NCBI RefSeq assembly: GCF_030915445.1
Contig: NZ_CP133264.1
Coordinates: 1,984,001 to 2,048,000, forward strand
From: Clostridium sp. OS1-26
GTDB lineage: Bacteria; Bacillota; Clostridia; Clostridiales; Clostridiaceae
Direction of reading: 5' to 3'
DNA: 64,000 bases
The notes beneath the pieces were generated by a model that was not told the DNA's origin, ran no database searches, and was given only the letters and a program-made list of their open reading frames with translations. How positions within the stretch are numbered: the stretch's first letter is position 1; each line of letters starts with the position of its first letter. The translations under genes were made by a program, and so were the position numbers. Below are positions 26,809 to 36,027 of the stretch, one piece after another.

Positions 26809-28635
26809 TTATAAATCTAATAAATTTTTCATATGATATTGATTTATTTTAGTTAAAGAATAATTATATTTTAAAATTTTATATACATTTTCTACTTTAT
26901 CATAAGAGCAACTAGCTTTAACATCACATTTATTACAATTCCAGCATTTTAGCTGTCCAAATATAGTAAACATATTTTCTTCATTTTTAAAATAAGACAT
27001 TATCTGTTTAATCATATTTAATGGATAAAAGGCACCTAAAATATTTATACATTCTTCTTCACTTAAGTTATCTGCACGAGTTCCAATATAATCTCTAACA
27101 CATTTATAGAATTTATATAAATCTTTATTAAGAGGATTAATTTGAATATTTTTCAAAAACTTATCAAAAGATTTATAAGCATTTGCAAAATCACCTGTTT
27201 TATAATAGGCAGCAGTAATAAATAGATCAATAGTTACATAGTACCAAGGAAATGTATTTTTTGTTTGTATATTTAAAAATTGTGGTATAGAAGCTGCGCC
27301 ACTGATATTGCGTTTCTTCATAAGCTGGAGGAGTTCTTCTATTTCTACATTTGATACATGCTCTAAATTTCTTATAGTCTTCTTTATTCTAACAAAATCA
27401 GCATACTCTTCTAAGGAATCTATATCATCAATTTTTTCAATTTCACTGAAGCCTGGAATAACTATATGATAACTTGGAAACCCTAAGTAAGATGCATCTC
27501 TTACAAAAATATCATGTCCTTCATTTTTTAATAAGTTTATTAAATAGGTAAGCATTGATCTATTGCTCCAGCCTTTAATATCTTTAAATTCCTTAAATTC
27601 ATAGCTGAACTTTTCTCCAAAAAGTTCAGTAGGGTAGAAGCCTGAGCCATTTACAAGAATTCCTATTAAGTTATTAACTTCATTATCAATTGGATTTTTA
27701 TAAGAAAATTCCTTTACGCCCTTCATATTTCTAATATCTTGCCCTTGTAGAAGTTCAGTTAATGTTCTTTCAAGTGCCAATTCAAATATTGGATGTGATC
27801 CAAATTTAATGAAATATGTTTGATCACTTTGATTAATAAAAATTACACCAACTACAGGATAGTTTTTACCTAATGAACAATCTTTAACGATTACCTTGTA
27901 ATTTCCACTAGATTCTATTTCTCTAATCATAGCTTCTATTCTAGGGAATTTTGTTATATAATTATGAGGAATAGTTGGAGGTATGATTTTATTAAGGACA
28001 ATCGCTCTGTTTACAACTCTTTCAAATACTTCTGATAATCCTTGCACTAATGCCTCTTCTATAGTATTTCCAGCGCACATTCCATTAGACATATACATTT
28101 TTGAAATCATTTTGATAGGTATATAAGACAAGTTATTATTTGTTAGATTAAGATATGGCAAAGCTACAAAATCACAGTGAGTATCTTCATAAGCAATAGC
28201 CATCCATTTTCTTAACAGTTCAACCCTATCGATGTTAGGTCTTACTCTAGACATTTGTATTTGTATCCAATCATCGTTACTATTTAGAACATCATTAATG
28301 CTCATGTGCTTTTCATCAGGGGCATAGTAAAATCTTCTATATTGCAGTACCTGTGGACTTAAATCAATAGAAAGCTTAAAAAAAGACTGATTTTGTAATC
28401 TTTCCATCAGCTCTCCATAAGCACTTGCCAATGCATATAAAGGTGTAGTGCCTTTACCGTTAGTAGATAAATTGGTATCTTTAATTACTACACTAACTGA
28501 GTAAAAGTTTTTTGCTGAATTCTTCCAATTTACTTCTGTGGGGTAAATTCCTATCTTGTAAAGGATATTTTTAATTTTAGTTATTGTATTTATAGGCAAT
28601 TCGTCTTTACATTTTGTCGTATCTAATGAATTCAT
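26809..28635 (-). CDS. YcaO-family ATP-dependent peptide-modifying protein
   Basis: The 608-aa protein has a YcaO domain at about residues 40-400, with the conserved glutamate-rich helices GKGTTPLYALASAYGELMER and GNTIEEALVQGLSEVFERV. YcaO enzymes use ATP to activate backbone amides, forming azolines, thioamides or amidines. The C-terminal 200 residues look helical and TPR-like, and near the end lies a cysteine cluster CWNCNKCDVKASC (C-x2-C-x2-C-x5-C), possibly binding a metal or Fe-S centre. It lacks the PxPxP tail of azoline synthetases. No ThiF/E1-like or TfuA partner and no dehydrogenase gene is adjacent. RBS AGGTGAT lies before ATG 28635. Confidence 0.88.
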   Translation of the reverse strand: MNSLDTTKCKDELPINTITKIKNILYKIGIYPTEVNWKNSAKNFYSVSVVIKDTNLSTNGKGTTPLYALASAYGELMERLQNQSFFKLSIDLSPQVLQYRRFYYAPDEKHMSINDVLNSNDDWIQIQMSRVRPNIDRVELLRKWMAIAYEDTHCDFVALPYLNLTNNNLSYIPIKMISKMYMSNGMCAGNTIEEALVQGLSEVFERVVNRAIVLNKIIPPTIPHNYITKFPRIEAMIREIESSGNYKVIVKDCSLGKNYPVVGVIFINQSDQTYFIKFGSHPIFELALERTLTELLQGQDIRNMKGVKEFSYKNPIDNEVNNLIGILVNGSGFYPTELFGEKFSYEFKEFKDIKGWSNRSMLTYLINLLKNEGHDIFVRDASYLGFPSYHIVIPGFSEIEKIDDIDSLEEYADFVRIKKTIRNLEHVSNVEIEELLQLMKKRNISGAASIPQFLNIQTKNTFPWYYVTIDLFITAAYYKTGDFANAYKSFDKFLKNIQINPLNKDLYKFYKCVRDYIGTRADNLSEEECINILGAFYPLNMIKQIMSYFKNEENMFTIFGQLKCWNCNKCDVKASCSYDKVENVYKILKYNYSLTKINQYHMKNLLDL

Positions 28636-28836
28636 TTTATCACCTCATATCAAATATTTATGTTTTTTAGACAATTAGTGAAATTATAAAACACAATTAA
28701 ATTATATTTATTAAATATACTACTTATGAAATAAATATAATTTTATATGACATGTCTTAGCGTTATTAAGTATAACTATTTATATTCAATTTAAGGCTTA
28801 ACGTTGCAAATCATTTCTTGATTAGCTGGACATAGG

Positions 28837-28885
28837 AAAAACCCCCTTTGATAGATTAAGTTTAATTCTACCATAGGGGGTTTTT
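28837..28885. terminator. Intrinsic terminator of nrdJ
   Basis: AAAAACCCCCT pairs with AGGGGGTTTTT across a longer imperfect stem (28837-28885). On the minus strand it lies 38 bases after the nrdJ stop and ends in a T run. Confidence 0.85.
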
Positions 28886-28922
28886 AAGTTTATTATCTGT
28901 TTTTGGGGATTAAGATTAGCTT

Positions 28923-31900
28923 TTAGCTGCAGCCTGTAGTTGAACCACAGTCAAGACAAACCATGCAGGTGCCGTTTCGTACCATTCTAGTGCTTGCGCA
29001 AGTTGGACAGCTAAAACCATAAAGTCTTTCTCCATCTACTTTTTTTGTTTTAAAGTTATTTTCACATGTTTCAGATGAAGCTACAGCTGTTTCAAAATTA
29101 GTAGATAAACTATCTTCACCATAATTTTCAGGCTTAACCTGACATCTTGAGAAATCCCCAAGTTCAATATCAATTACCTTACTAATTAAATCAGATATAG
29201 AAGTAACATATTTTATGTAAGGATGCTTTTGTACAAAACCATATGGTTCATACTTTTGAGCTCTAAGCATTCTTGCTATATCTTGAGGAGGTACATGATA
29301 TTGAAGCATTACAGAGATTGATTTAGATAATGAGTTTAATAATCCTGTAATTATAGTTCCTTCTCTATCTGTAGTTATATATATTTCAGAGATTTCACCA
29401 TTTTCACGTCTATTAACTGTAGTATATACTTTAACATCATCTATTTGAGCTGGATGCGTAGTGCCACGACGTATGCCTACAGGTTTATCACGTCTTGAAT
29501 ATCTAACCCCTTTTTGAAGTTCTTTAGCACGCGCGAGAAGCTGATTATAAGTTAAGTTTTCAAGCTTTGAATCGGAGACATCAGTTAAACTCGTATTTAA
29601 TGGCTGTGATGCCTTTGAGGAATCTCTGTATAACGTAATTCCTTTAACTCCTAACTTCCAGGAGGATAAAATAACATTTTTAAAATCATCTACTGTTGCT
29701 GTTTTAGGTAAATTAACAGTTTTTGATATTGCCCCGGATATAAGCGGGGTTATACAGGATACCATAAGTACATGGCCCGTTGGAGCTATATATCTTTCAC
29801 CACTTCCGCAGCGATTAGATGTATCAAATATAGCTAGGTGTTCATCTTTTAGATGAGGTGCTCCTTCAATTTTACCATCTAATATTTTTTCATAAGTAAA
29901 TCCATTCTCTGTTACAGTTTCTTTTTGTACTACGTAATCTAAAATATCGCTAATTTGATCCTTAGTATAACCAAGCTTTTTTAATGCAGCGGTTATAACT
30001 GGGTTTATTATTGTCAAGAATCCTCCGCCAGAAAGCTTTTTATAAACGATATGGCTAAAGAATGGTTCTATTGATGTAGCACTGCAATCCATAGCAAAAG
30101 ATATAGTACCAGTAGGTGCTATAACTGAAACCTGTGCATTTCTATAGCCGAATTTTGACCCAAAGTCTAGTGCTTTAACCCAAGCATTTTTAAGGCTGTA
30201 GCTAATATATTTTAGACCTTCTTTTTCTAAAATTTCATGATTTACTTTTAGTGGATCATAGTTTAATCCTTCAAATTCATCTGAAAAATCTATGTTTATA
30301 CCTTGATTAACTAAAAACTTAGAATTTACTCCAGCAGCTCTAGAGTGATTCCTAATAACTCTCATCATATAAGGCTTATTGATTTCAAATTTTTCAAAAG
30401 GACCTACTTCCTTTGCCATAATTGAGGATACATAATAAGAATATCCTGTTAAAGTACCAATTAAGGATGAAGTTAAGGCTCTAGCTTCTTTGGAATCATA
30501 AGGGTATCCCATCACCATAAAAAGCGATGCAATGTTAGATATACCCAAGCCTGTTGGTCTGAACATGTATGTTTTTCTTGCTATATCTTCTGTAGGATAT
30601 TGGCCCCATTGTATTGAAGCTTCAAGTATTAGTTGTGTAAGTCCTATTATATGTAAATATCCGTCTATATCAAATTTACCTGTATTTATATTATAAAATT
30701 TATATATATTTATTGAAGCTAAATTACAGGAGGAGTCATCTAAAAATGCATATTCTCCACAAGGATTTGTAGAATTAATTTTGTTATAAGGAGCATTTAG
30801 AATTCCGTCCTCTCCGGCAGGACATGTATGCCAAGCGTTAAAGGTATCGCTGAACTGAGGTGCAGGATCTGCACATTGCCAAGCGGAAAAATTAAATGAT
30901 TCCCATAGCTCTGAAACCTTTGTCACTTTATTAAATTTTGAATCCACTCTGCCCTTAAGTTCGATAGTTGCATCAGGTTCTTTATCCAGACTATCAACTT
31001 TTTTCATAAAGAAATCAGAAAGTCTTATAGAATTATTGCTGTTTTGACCTGAAACTGTTTCATATGCTTCGCCATCAATATCTATGTCATAATCCATCTT
31101 TCCAAGAGCTCTAACTTTATTCTCTTCTTTTGCTTTCCATGTAATGAAATCCATGATTTCTGGATGGTCTATATCAAGGCATACCATTTTTGCAGCTCTT
31201 CTAGTAGTTCCGCCAGATTTTATAGCCCCAGCGTTTCTATCTAAACCCTTTAAAAAGCTCATAAGCCCTGAGGATACTCCGCCACCTGATAGCTTTTCAC
31301 CTTTTGCCCTTATACATGAAAAGTTTGTGCCTGTTCCTGAGCCACCCTTAAAAAGCTTAGTTTCTGTAACATATTGTTCAGAAATTGAATGATGTCCTAA
31401 AAGTTTATCTTCAATGGACAATATAAAGCAAGCAGATGCCTGTGTTCTTGAATAGTTGTCTGGACTTTCAACGACTTTGCCTTCTTTTTCATCAAAGTAA
31501 TAATTCGACTGTTTATTGCCCTTTATTCCGTAAGACTGAGCCAGACCTGTGTTAAACCACTGAGGAGAATTAGGTGCATACATCTGATTTAATAGACCAT
31601 AGACACATTCATCATAAAAGATAGAAGCCTCTTCATCCGTTTTTATGATACCTTCATCTTTTAGTGCTTCACACCAGAAGTTAACCATTCTATGTGCTAC
31701 AGCTCTCATGCTGTTTTCATAGCCAATTTCATTAGGTATTCCTGCTTTTCTAAAGTACTTTGAAGCTATAATATCGCAGGCTGTTTGAGAATAATGCTCA
31801 GGAAACTCTAAGTCTTTCATATCAACTAATACTTTGCCAGTTTTATGATCTTTTAAAAATACGTCAACTTTTTTCCATTTAAATAAATCAAAAACTGTTT

Positions 31901-31967
31901 TACTGTTATCCTTTGACAAATCCTTTGTGTAATATCTTTTTAGTAAATCCTTTATGTAACTCAACAA
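28923..31967 (-). CDS. nrdJ: Adenosylcobalamin-dependent ribonucleotide reductase (class II)
   Basis: The 1014-aa class II reductase converts ribonucleotides to deoxyribonucleotides with coenzyme B12. Visible elements are SPQWFNTGL, the N-terminal redox Cys in ASACFILSI, GGSGTGTNFS, STNPCGEYAF with the radical-site Cys, and SVIAPTGTISF. The C-terminus is a zinc-ribbon-like cysteine region (CPTCAS, CLDCGS). Length fits the long Firmicute/Thermotoga type. A TTG start behind AGGAGGT is used. Two NrdR boxes about 270 bases upstream indicate control by the NrdR repressor, and a structured leader lies between. I see no cobalamin riboswitch. Confidence 0.95.
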   Translation of the reverse strand: MLSYIKDLLKRYYTKDLSKDNSKTVFDLFKWKKVDVFLKDHKTGKVLVDMKDLEFPEHYSQTACDIIASKYFRKAGIPNEIGYENSMRAVAHRMVNFWCEALKDEGIIKTDEEASIFYDECVYGLLNQMYAPNSPQWFNTGLAQSYGIKGNKQSNYYFDEKEGKVVESPDNYSRTQASACFILSIEDKLLGHHSISEQYVTETKLFKGGSGTGTNFSCIRAKGEKLSGGGVSSGLMSFLKGLDRNAGAIKSGGTTRRAAKMVCLDIDHPEIMDFITWKAKEENKVRALGKMDYDIDIDGEAYETVSGQNSNNSIRLSDFFMKKVDSLDKEPDATIELKGRVDSKFNKVTKVSELWESFNFSAWQCADPAPQFSDTFNAWHTCPAGEDGILNAPYNKINSTNPCGEYAFLDDSSCNLASINIYKFYNINTGKFDIDGYLHIIGLTQLILEASIQWGQYPTEDIARKTYMFRPTGLGISNIASLFMVMGYPYDSKEARALTSSLIGTLTGYSYYVSSIMAKEVGPFEKFEINKPYMMRVIRNHSRAAGVNSKFLVNQGINIDFSDEFEGLNYDPLKVNHEILEKEGLKYISYSLKNAWVKALDFGSKFGYRNAQVSVIAPTGTISFAMDCSATSIEPFFSHIVYKKLSGGGFLTIINPVITAALKKLGYTKDQISDILDYVVQKETVTENGFTYEKILDGKIEGAPHLKDEHLAIFDTSNRCGSGERYIAPTGHVLMVSCITPLISGAISKTVNLPKTATVDDFKNVILSSWKLGVKGITLYRDSSKASQPLNTSLTDVSDSKLENLTYNQLLARAKELQKGVRYSRRDKPVGIRRGTTHPAQIDDVKVYTTVNRRENGEISEIYITTDREGTIITGLLNSLSKSISVMLQYHVPPQDIARMLRAQKYEPYGFVQKHPYIKYVTSISDLISKVIDIELGDFSRCQVKPENYGEDSLSTNFETAVASSETCENNFKTKKVDGERLYGFSCPTCASTRMVRNGTCMVCLDCGSTTGCS

Positions 31968-31984
31968 AAGCTACCTCCTTGTAA

Positions 31985-32190
31985 ATGTTAATATAACTAG
32001 TTTATCCGATGACTACCCGCTCTAATACTCCCTCGCACTCTGTGAAAGTGATTCACACAAAATCATAGACTTTGGCTCTCTGCTTTTCTTAAAGATGGAG
32101 TAAAGGGCGGCTACGTCCCTGGATTCGTTCAACTAAGAATCAGGTGAGGTTTGAGACCCCATCTGATTCAAGTTTCCACTTCATAGATAG
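31985..32190 (-). ncRNA. Structured leader element upstream of nrdJ
   Basis: This GC-richer stretch between the NrdR boxes and nrdJ holds several hairpins. One pairs GAATCAG with CTGATTC around a GGGGTCTCAAACC-type tip (32130-32168). Others are AGGG/CCCT near 32102-32122 and TGTGA/TCACA near 32040-32056. It could be a leader RNA of nrdJ or the decayed end of an IS200/IS605-type element, whose ends have similar terminal hairpins. It does not match a cobalamin riboswitch. A 14-codon reading frame starts with MKWKLESDG on the minus strand inside it. Confidence 0.4.
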
Positions 32191-32235
32191 ATTGCATATA
32201 GTAAAAACTTAATATACAGGTATATATATGTAAAG

Positions 32236-32283
32236 TTACTATATGTAGTGTTATTATAAAAAAATAACCACTATATGTAGTGA
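32236..32283. promoter_or_regulatory. Tandem NrdR boxes
   Basis: Two copies of ACTATATGTAGTG, with near-palindromic flanks, occupy 32236-32251 and 32268-32283. They match the NrdR box pattern ACACWATATATWGTGT, and the 32-base centre spacing is three helical turns, as in known NrdR-controlled operators. They lie upstream of nrdJ. NrdR is an ATP/dATP-sensing zinc-finger repressor of reductase genes. Confidence 0.8.
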
Positions 32284-32447
32284 TGATATTATTATAGACT
32301 ACATGGATATTAAATTCAACAATAACAATTTTACATAATCGAGCAAATTTCACGGTTAATAGTTATTAATCGCAAGTATTTATTAATTTGTAGAATATAT
32401 TAAATATAATTTTACCCATGGATATTTTGTTTAATCATTTAACTAAT

Positions 32448-32475
32448 TTGAAAAATTAGGTATAATTTATATAAT
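32448..32475 (+). promoter_or_regulatory. Sigma-A-type promoter of the gamma-carbonic anhydrase gene
   Basis: TTGAAA at 32448-32453, a 16-base spacer and TATAAT at 32470-32475, about 60 bases before the ATG. Confidence 0.6.
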
Positions 32476-32537
32476 AGAATAAGTATTTCAGACAAGATTT
32501 TACTTTATCTGAATTTTATAGATTAGGAGATGAGTAT

Positions 32538-33041
32538 ATGATTAGAAATTTTAAGGAGTATACTCCTAAAGTACACGAAAGTTGTTTTGTGGCTGATACT
32601 GCTGAAGTCATTGGAAAAGTAACTTTAGATGAAAAGGCAAGCGTATGGTTTGGAGCAGTAATTAGGGGTGATAGTAATACTATTCATATTGGGAAAGGCT
32701 CAAATATCCAAGACAATTGCACTGTTCACGCTAATATTAGTGGTACACCTACTGAAGTGGGAGACTACGTAACTGTTGGACATAACGTAGTTTTACATGG
32801 ATGTAAAATTGGAAGCTATTCATTAATTGGTATGGGATCAATTATACTAGATGGTGTGGAAATAGGAGAAGGAACAATGATTGGTGCAGGAAGCCTTGTA
32901 CCTCCTAATAAAAAAATACCTTCTGGAGTTTTATGCATGGGGTCACCAGCAAAGGTTGTTAGAGAGCTTACAGAAGAAGAAAAGGAATATGTTAGAGGAG
33001 CAGCAGAGCATTATTTAGAAGAAGCTGAAGCATATAAATAG
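32538..33041 (+). CDS. Gamma-carbonic anhydrase family protein
   Basis: The 167-aa left-handed beta-helix protein has hexapeptide repeats and the three metal-ligand histidines of the gamma-CA family, in TVHANISG, GHNV and LHGCKIG. Many members of this family are annotated only as transferase hexapeptide proteins and not all have measurable CO2 hydration activity. It is monocistronic, with a promoter at 32448 and a strong terminator after it. Confidence 0.92.
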   Translation: MIRNFKEYTPKVHESCFVADTAEVIGKVTLDEKASVWFGAVIRGDSNTIHIGKGSNIQDNCTVHANISGTPTEVGDYVTVGHNVVLHGCKIGSYSLIGMGSIILDGVEIGEGTMIGAGSLVPPNKKIPSGVLCMGSPAKVVRELTEEEKEYVRGAAEHYLEEAEAYK

Positions 33042-33050
33042 GATTCTGAA

Positions 33051-33098
33051 AATACCAAGGGGGATAAAATATTTATTCCTTGGTATTTTAATTTTTTG
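33051..33098 (+). terminator. Intrinsic terminator
   Basis: AATACCAAGG (33051-33060) pairs perfectly with CCTTGGTATT (33078-33087), followed by a T-rich tract. Confidence 0.88.
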
Positions 33099-33159
33099 TT
33101 CACCTAATTAAAAGTATAATTATAAAATAATATTAGTAATCAATATTAGGTGAATAAGT

Positions 33160-34431
33160 ATGGAGATATTAAAATTAGGTTCTAGAGGAACTGAGGTAAT
33201 GAAAATACAGGCAGTCCTAAAGAAAATAGGGTATAATCCTGGTCCGGTAGATGGTGTATACGGAAGAATGACAGAAGAAGCTGTAAGAGCCTTTCAAAGG
33301 GATAATGGCTTGACTTCAGATGGAATCATAGGACCAGCTACTTATAATGCACTGGAAAAGTTTATAGTTGGTTATGATACTTACACTATAAAAAGTGGTG
33401 ATACACTTTATAGTATTGCATCAAAATATTATACACAGCCCTATAAAATAATAGTGGCTAATCCAGGAATTGACCCTTATAATTTAAAACCTGGAGCAAA
33501 GATTATAGTACCCTATGGAATTGATGTTGTTGATACTAATGTTAATTATACTTACGATATATTAAAGCGTGATCTACAGGGATTAAAGGCTAGGTATCCA
33601 TTTATAGAATTAGGTTCTGCAGGAAATAGTGTACTTGGAAGAGAGCTATACTATGTTAGACTTGGTGAGGGGCCTAATCAGGTCTTTTATAACGGGGCTC
33701 ATCATGCATTAGAGTGGATTACTGCACCGCTTCTAATGAAATTCATAGAAAATATGGCGAAAGCTTATACAGAAGCTAAAACTATAAAAGGCTATGATAT
33801 AAGTGAAATATGGAGTAGAAGCACTATATTTATAATGCCTATGGTAAATCCAGATGGAGTTGATTTAGTAATTAACGGTCTTAGTAGAAATAACCCATAT
33901 TATAATGATTTGATAAAATGGAACAATGGAAGCACTGATTTTTCGAAAAATTGGGAAGCTAATATAAGAGGTGTAGATTTAAATCATAATTATAATGCAT
34001 CATGGGAGTTATCAAAAGAAGCAGAGGCAGCCTATGGTGTATATGGGCCTGGTCCAACAAGATACTCAGGACCTTATCCAGAATCAGAGCCAGAAACTAA
34101 GGCTGTTGCTAACTTTACAAGAGCACATAATTTTAGATTAGTTTTAGCTTATCATTCTCAAGGAGAGGTTATCTATTGGCAATATGATGGAATGACTCCT
34201 CCTGAATCTAGAAAAATAGGAACACTATTTTCACAAGTAAGTGGTTATTCCTTAGAGAGCACCACTGGAATAACTTCTTACGCAGGGTATAAGGATTGGT
34301 TTATTCAAGAATATAGAAGGCCTGGGTTTACTATAGAAGTAGGCAAAGGAAAAAATCCTCTGCCATTAACTCAGTTTGATAAGATATATAGAGATAATGA
34401 AGAGTTACTAATATTAGCATCAGTAGTTTAA
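33160..34431 (+). CDS. M14 gamma-D-glutamyl-diamino-acid endopeptidase with PG-binding and LysM domains
   Basis: The 423-aa protein has a peptidoglycan-binding domain (residues 1-67) with AVLKKIGYNPGPVDGVYG, a LysM domain (75-118) with YTIKSGDTLYSIASKYYTQP, and a zinc carboxypeptidase M14 domain (125-423). Zinc ligands are H and E in HHALEW and H in DLNHNYN; the catalytic Glu is in EVGKGK. This is the architecture of endopeptidase I, which cleaves gamma-D-Glu to diaminopimelate bonds in peptidoglycan, often in spore or cortex turnover. There is no signal peptide, which is usual for this family in sporulating cells. RBS AGGTGA. Confidence 0.92.
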   Translation: MEILKLGSRGTEVMKIQAVLKKIGYNPGPVDGVYGRMTEEAVRAFQRDNGLTSDGIIGPATYNALEKFIVGYDTYTIKSGDTLYSIASKYYTQPYKIIVANPGIDPYNLKPGAKIIVPYGIDVVDTNVNYTYDILKRDLQGLKARYPFIELGSAGNSVLGRELYYVRLGEGPNQVFYNGAHHALEWITAPLLMKFIENMAKAYTEAKTIKGYDISEIWSRSTIFIMPMVNPDGVDLVINGLSRNNPYYNDLIKWNNGSTDFSKNWEANIRGVDLNHNYNASWELSKEAEAAYGVYGPGPTRYSGPYPESEPETKAVANFTRAHNFRLVLAYHSQGEVIYWQYDGMTPPESRKIGTLFSQVSGYSLESTTGITSYAGYKDWFIQEYRRPGFTIEVGKGKNPLPLTQFDKIYRDNEELLILASVV

Positions 34432-34513
34432 ATATATGAAAAAATTATATAATTGAAAAATAATAAAAAAGAATTATAGTATGTTTAAAGAATGGTTGAA
34501 ATATTTTGCAAGA

Positions 34514-34560
34514 AAACACCTTATATAGCTAAAGCTTGGCTATGTAGGGCGTTTTTATTT
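34514..34560 (+). terminator. Intrinsic terminator
   Basis: AACACCTTATATAGC pairs, with a few wobbles, with GCTATGTAGGGCGTT (34515-34529 with 34539-34553), then TTTTATTTTA. Confidence 0.8.
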
Positions 34561-34633
34561 TATAAAGTTTTGGGATAAATTTTTATAAACATAAAAAACT
34601 ATATAATAAAATATTCTCCACGAGGGTGATTAG

Positions 34634-35464
34634 ATGAAAAAAAGAATAGTTATATTTATTCTAACGATTATAGTCCTGATTAGCGGCACTGTGTATGCTA
34701 AGCAGGATAAATATGAGGTTCACTTTTTAGATGTAGGGCAGAGTGATTGTATTTTAATTAAAGCGTGGAACAAAAATTATATAATAGATACAGGAGCAGC
34801 ATACTATTTTAATAGAATTTTAAAATACCTAGAATCGAACTCTATAGATAAAGTAGATATGATTATACTTACTCACTATCATGATGATCATTATGGTGGA
34901 CTTTTAAGATTAGTTCAAAGTAAAAAAGTAAAAAATGTGCTAATACCTAATCATTATAATGAAGTAAAAGTTGATTTATATAAAGACTTAGCACAAAGTG
35001 GAGTAAAAGTAAAAAATATAGGTCAGGGTTGGAAACTAAAAAAAGGGAAGGTAGAACTAGAAGCAGTAGCTCCTTTGAAAGAAGATGACATCATAGAAAA
35101 TAATAATTCAATAGTAATAAAGGGAGAAATAGATGGAATAAAGTATTTATTTGCTGCTGATTGTGAAAAAAATGAGGAAGAAGATATGTTAAAAAAAGGT
35201 GTTATTGAAAAATGTGATATTCTAAAGGTACCACATCACTCACTAGATACTAGTAGTACAGAAAACTTCATGAACGTTGTAAAACCTAAGGTTGCTATTG
35301 TGACCTCCGATGGTATAGGAACACCAGATGATAAGATAATAGAAAGAATACATAACAAGGGAGCGCTAGTATTAAGAAGTGACTTACATGGAAATATAGT
35401 AATTAAAAATGATTTTATAAGGTGCGATAAAAATGGAATCAGTATTAGGATAAATAAAAATTAG
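34634..35464 (+). CDS. Exported ComEC-like metallo-beta-lactamase-fold hydrolase
   Basis: The 276-aa protein has a signal peptide (MKKRIVIF, hydrophobic core to VYA) and a single metallo-beta-lactamase domain. HFLDVGQSDCILIK opens the fold, the metal motif THYHDDHYGG (HxHxDH) is intact, and PHHS and TSDG follow. It resembles the stand-alone C-terminal domain of ComEC, which degrades or handles DNA at the cell surface. Without the ComEC membrane channel it is likely an extracytoplasmic nuclease or phosphodiesterase; the substrate is not shown. Confidence 0.9.
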   Translation: MKKRIVIFILTIIVLISGTVYAKQDKYEVHFLDVGQSDCILIKAWNKNYIIDTGAAYYFNRILKYLESNSIDKVDMIILTHYHDDHYGGLLRLVQSKKVKNVLIPNHYNEVKVDLYKDLAQSGVKVKNIGQGWKLKKGKVELEAVAPLKEDDIIENNNSIVIKGEIDGIKYLFAADCEKNEEEDMLKKGVIEKCDILKVPHHSLDTSSTENFMNVVKPKVAIVTSDGIGTPDDKIIERIHNKGALVLRSDLHGNIVIKNDFIRCDKNGISIRINKN

Positions 35465-35496
35465 AAGTATGCTGATATATACAGCAACTTCTTTTA
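35463..35496. terminator. Bidirectional terminator
   Basis: AGAAGT and GCTG pair with CAGC and ACTTCT around a short loop (35463-35492), between the convergent hydrolase and chromate-transporter genes. T tracts lie on both strands. Confidence 0.75.
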
Positions 35497-35500
35497 TATT

Positions 35501-36025
35501 TTATTTATAAACTAATATACCTGCAATACCTGAAATAGCTATTATTAGGATTGGATGAAGCTTTTTGGATAATAGTAAAGCCATAATAAAAATTCCTATA
35601 AAAACACTTTTTAGATCATGATAAGATTCTTTTGCTAGAGATAAAAAAGCAGATATTATAAGGCCTATAAGAGCAGGGCGCATTCCAAGAAGTACGGCTT
35701 TCATTGCTTTGGATTCTTTAAATTTCATTATATAATGGGTTGCTATGGAAACAAGAAGAAAAGAAAAGGTTACAACACCTATAGTTCCAGCAACACTTCC
35801 GTAAAAACCATAAACTTTATATCCCACAAAGGTAGCAGAGTTTATGGCAATAGGACCGGGAGTCATCTGAGAGATACCTATTATATCTATAAAATCTTTA
35901 TAATTGATCCAATGATCATTGGAAACAATTTCCCTTTCAATTAAAGGCAGCATTGCATATCCTCCGCCAAAGCTAAAGGCTCCTATTTTCAAAAATGCCC
36001 AAAATAATTGTAGTGTTACATGCAT
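35501..36025 (-). CDS. chrA: Chromate transporter, short subunit (ChrA half)
   Basis: The 174-aa membrane protein is a single ChrA domain with the family motif FGGGYAMLPLIEREIV at residues 18-33 and SQMTPGPIAINSATFVGY near 52. Short ChrA proteins work as heterodimers with a second half, which is the gene just upstream (2-base gap). ChrA proteins export chromate, though many clostridial pairs are uncharacterised. It forms an operon with the next gene. Confidence 0.92.
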   Translation of the reverse strand: MHVTLQLFWAFLKIGAFSFGGGYAMLPLIEREIVSNDHWINYKDFIDIIGISQMTPGPIAINSATFVGYKVYGFYGSVAGTIGVVTFSFLLVSIATHYIMKFKESKAMKAVLLGMRPALIGLIISAFLSLAKESYHDLKSVFIGIFIMALLLSKKLHPILIIAISGIAGILVYK

Positions 36026-36027
36026 AT

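Noticed and set aside
26358..26852. Open frames of 82 aa (minus) and 147 aa (plus) over the Met repeat
   Set aside because: They are mirror images of the 9-base repeat in other frames and have no RBS; the Met-triplet frame has RBS and terminator.
31985..32190. Cobalamin riboswitch before nrdJ
   Set aside because: The conserved B12-box and GCCACTG-type core are not present on either strand.
32168..32353. 61-aa open frame on the minus strand
   Set aside because: It overlaps the NrdR boxes and promoter region of nrdJ, lacks an RBS and has no protein-like composition.
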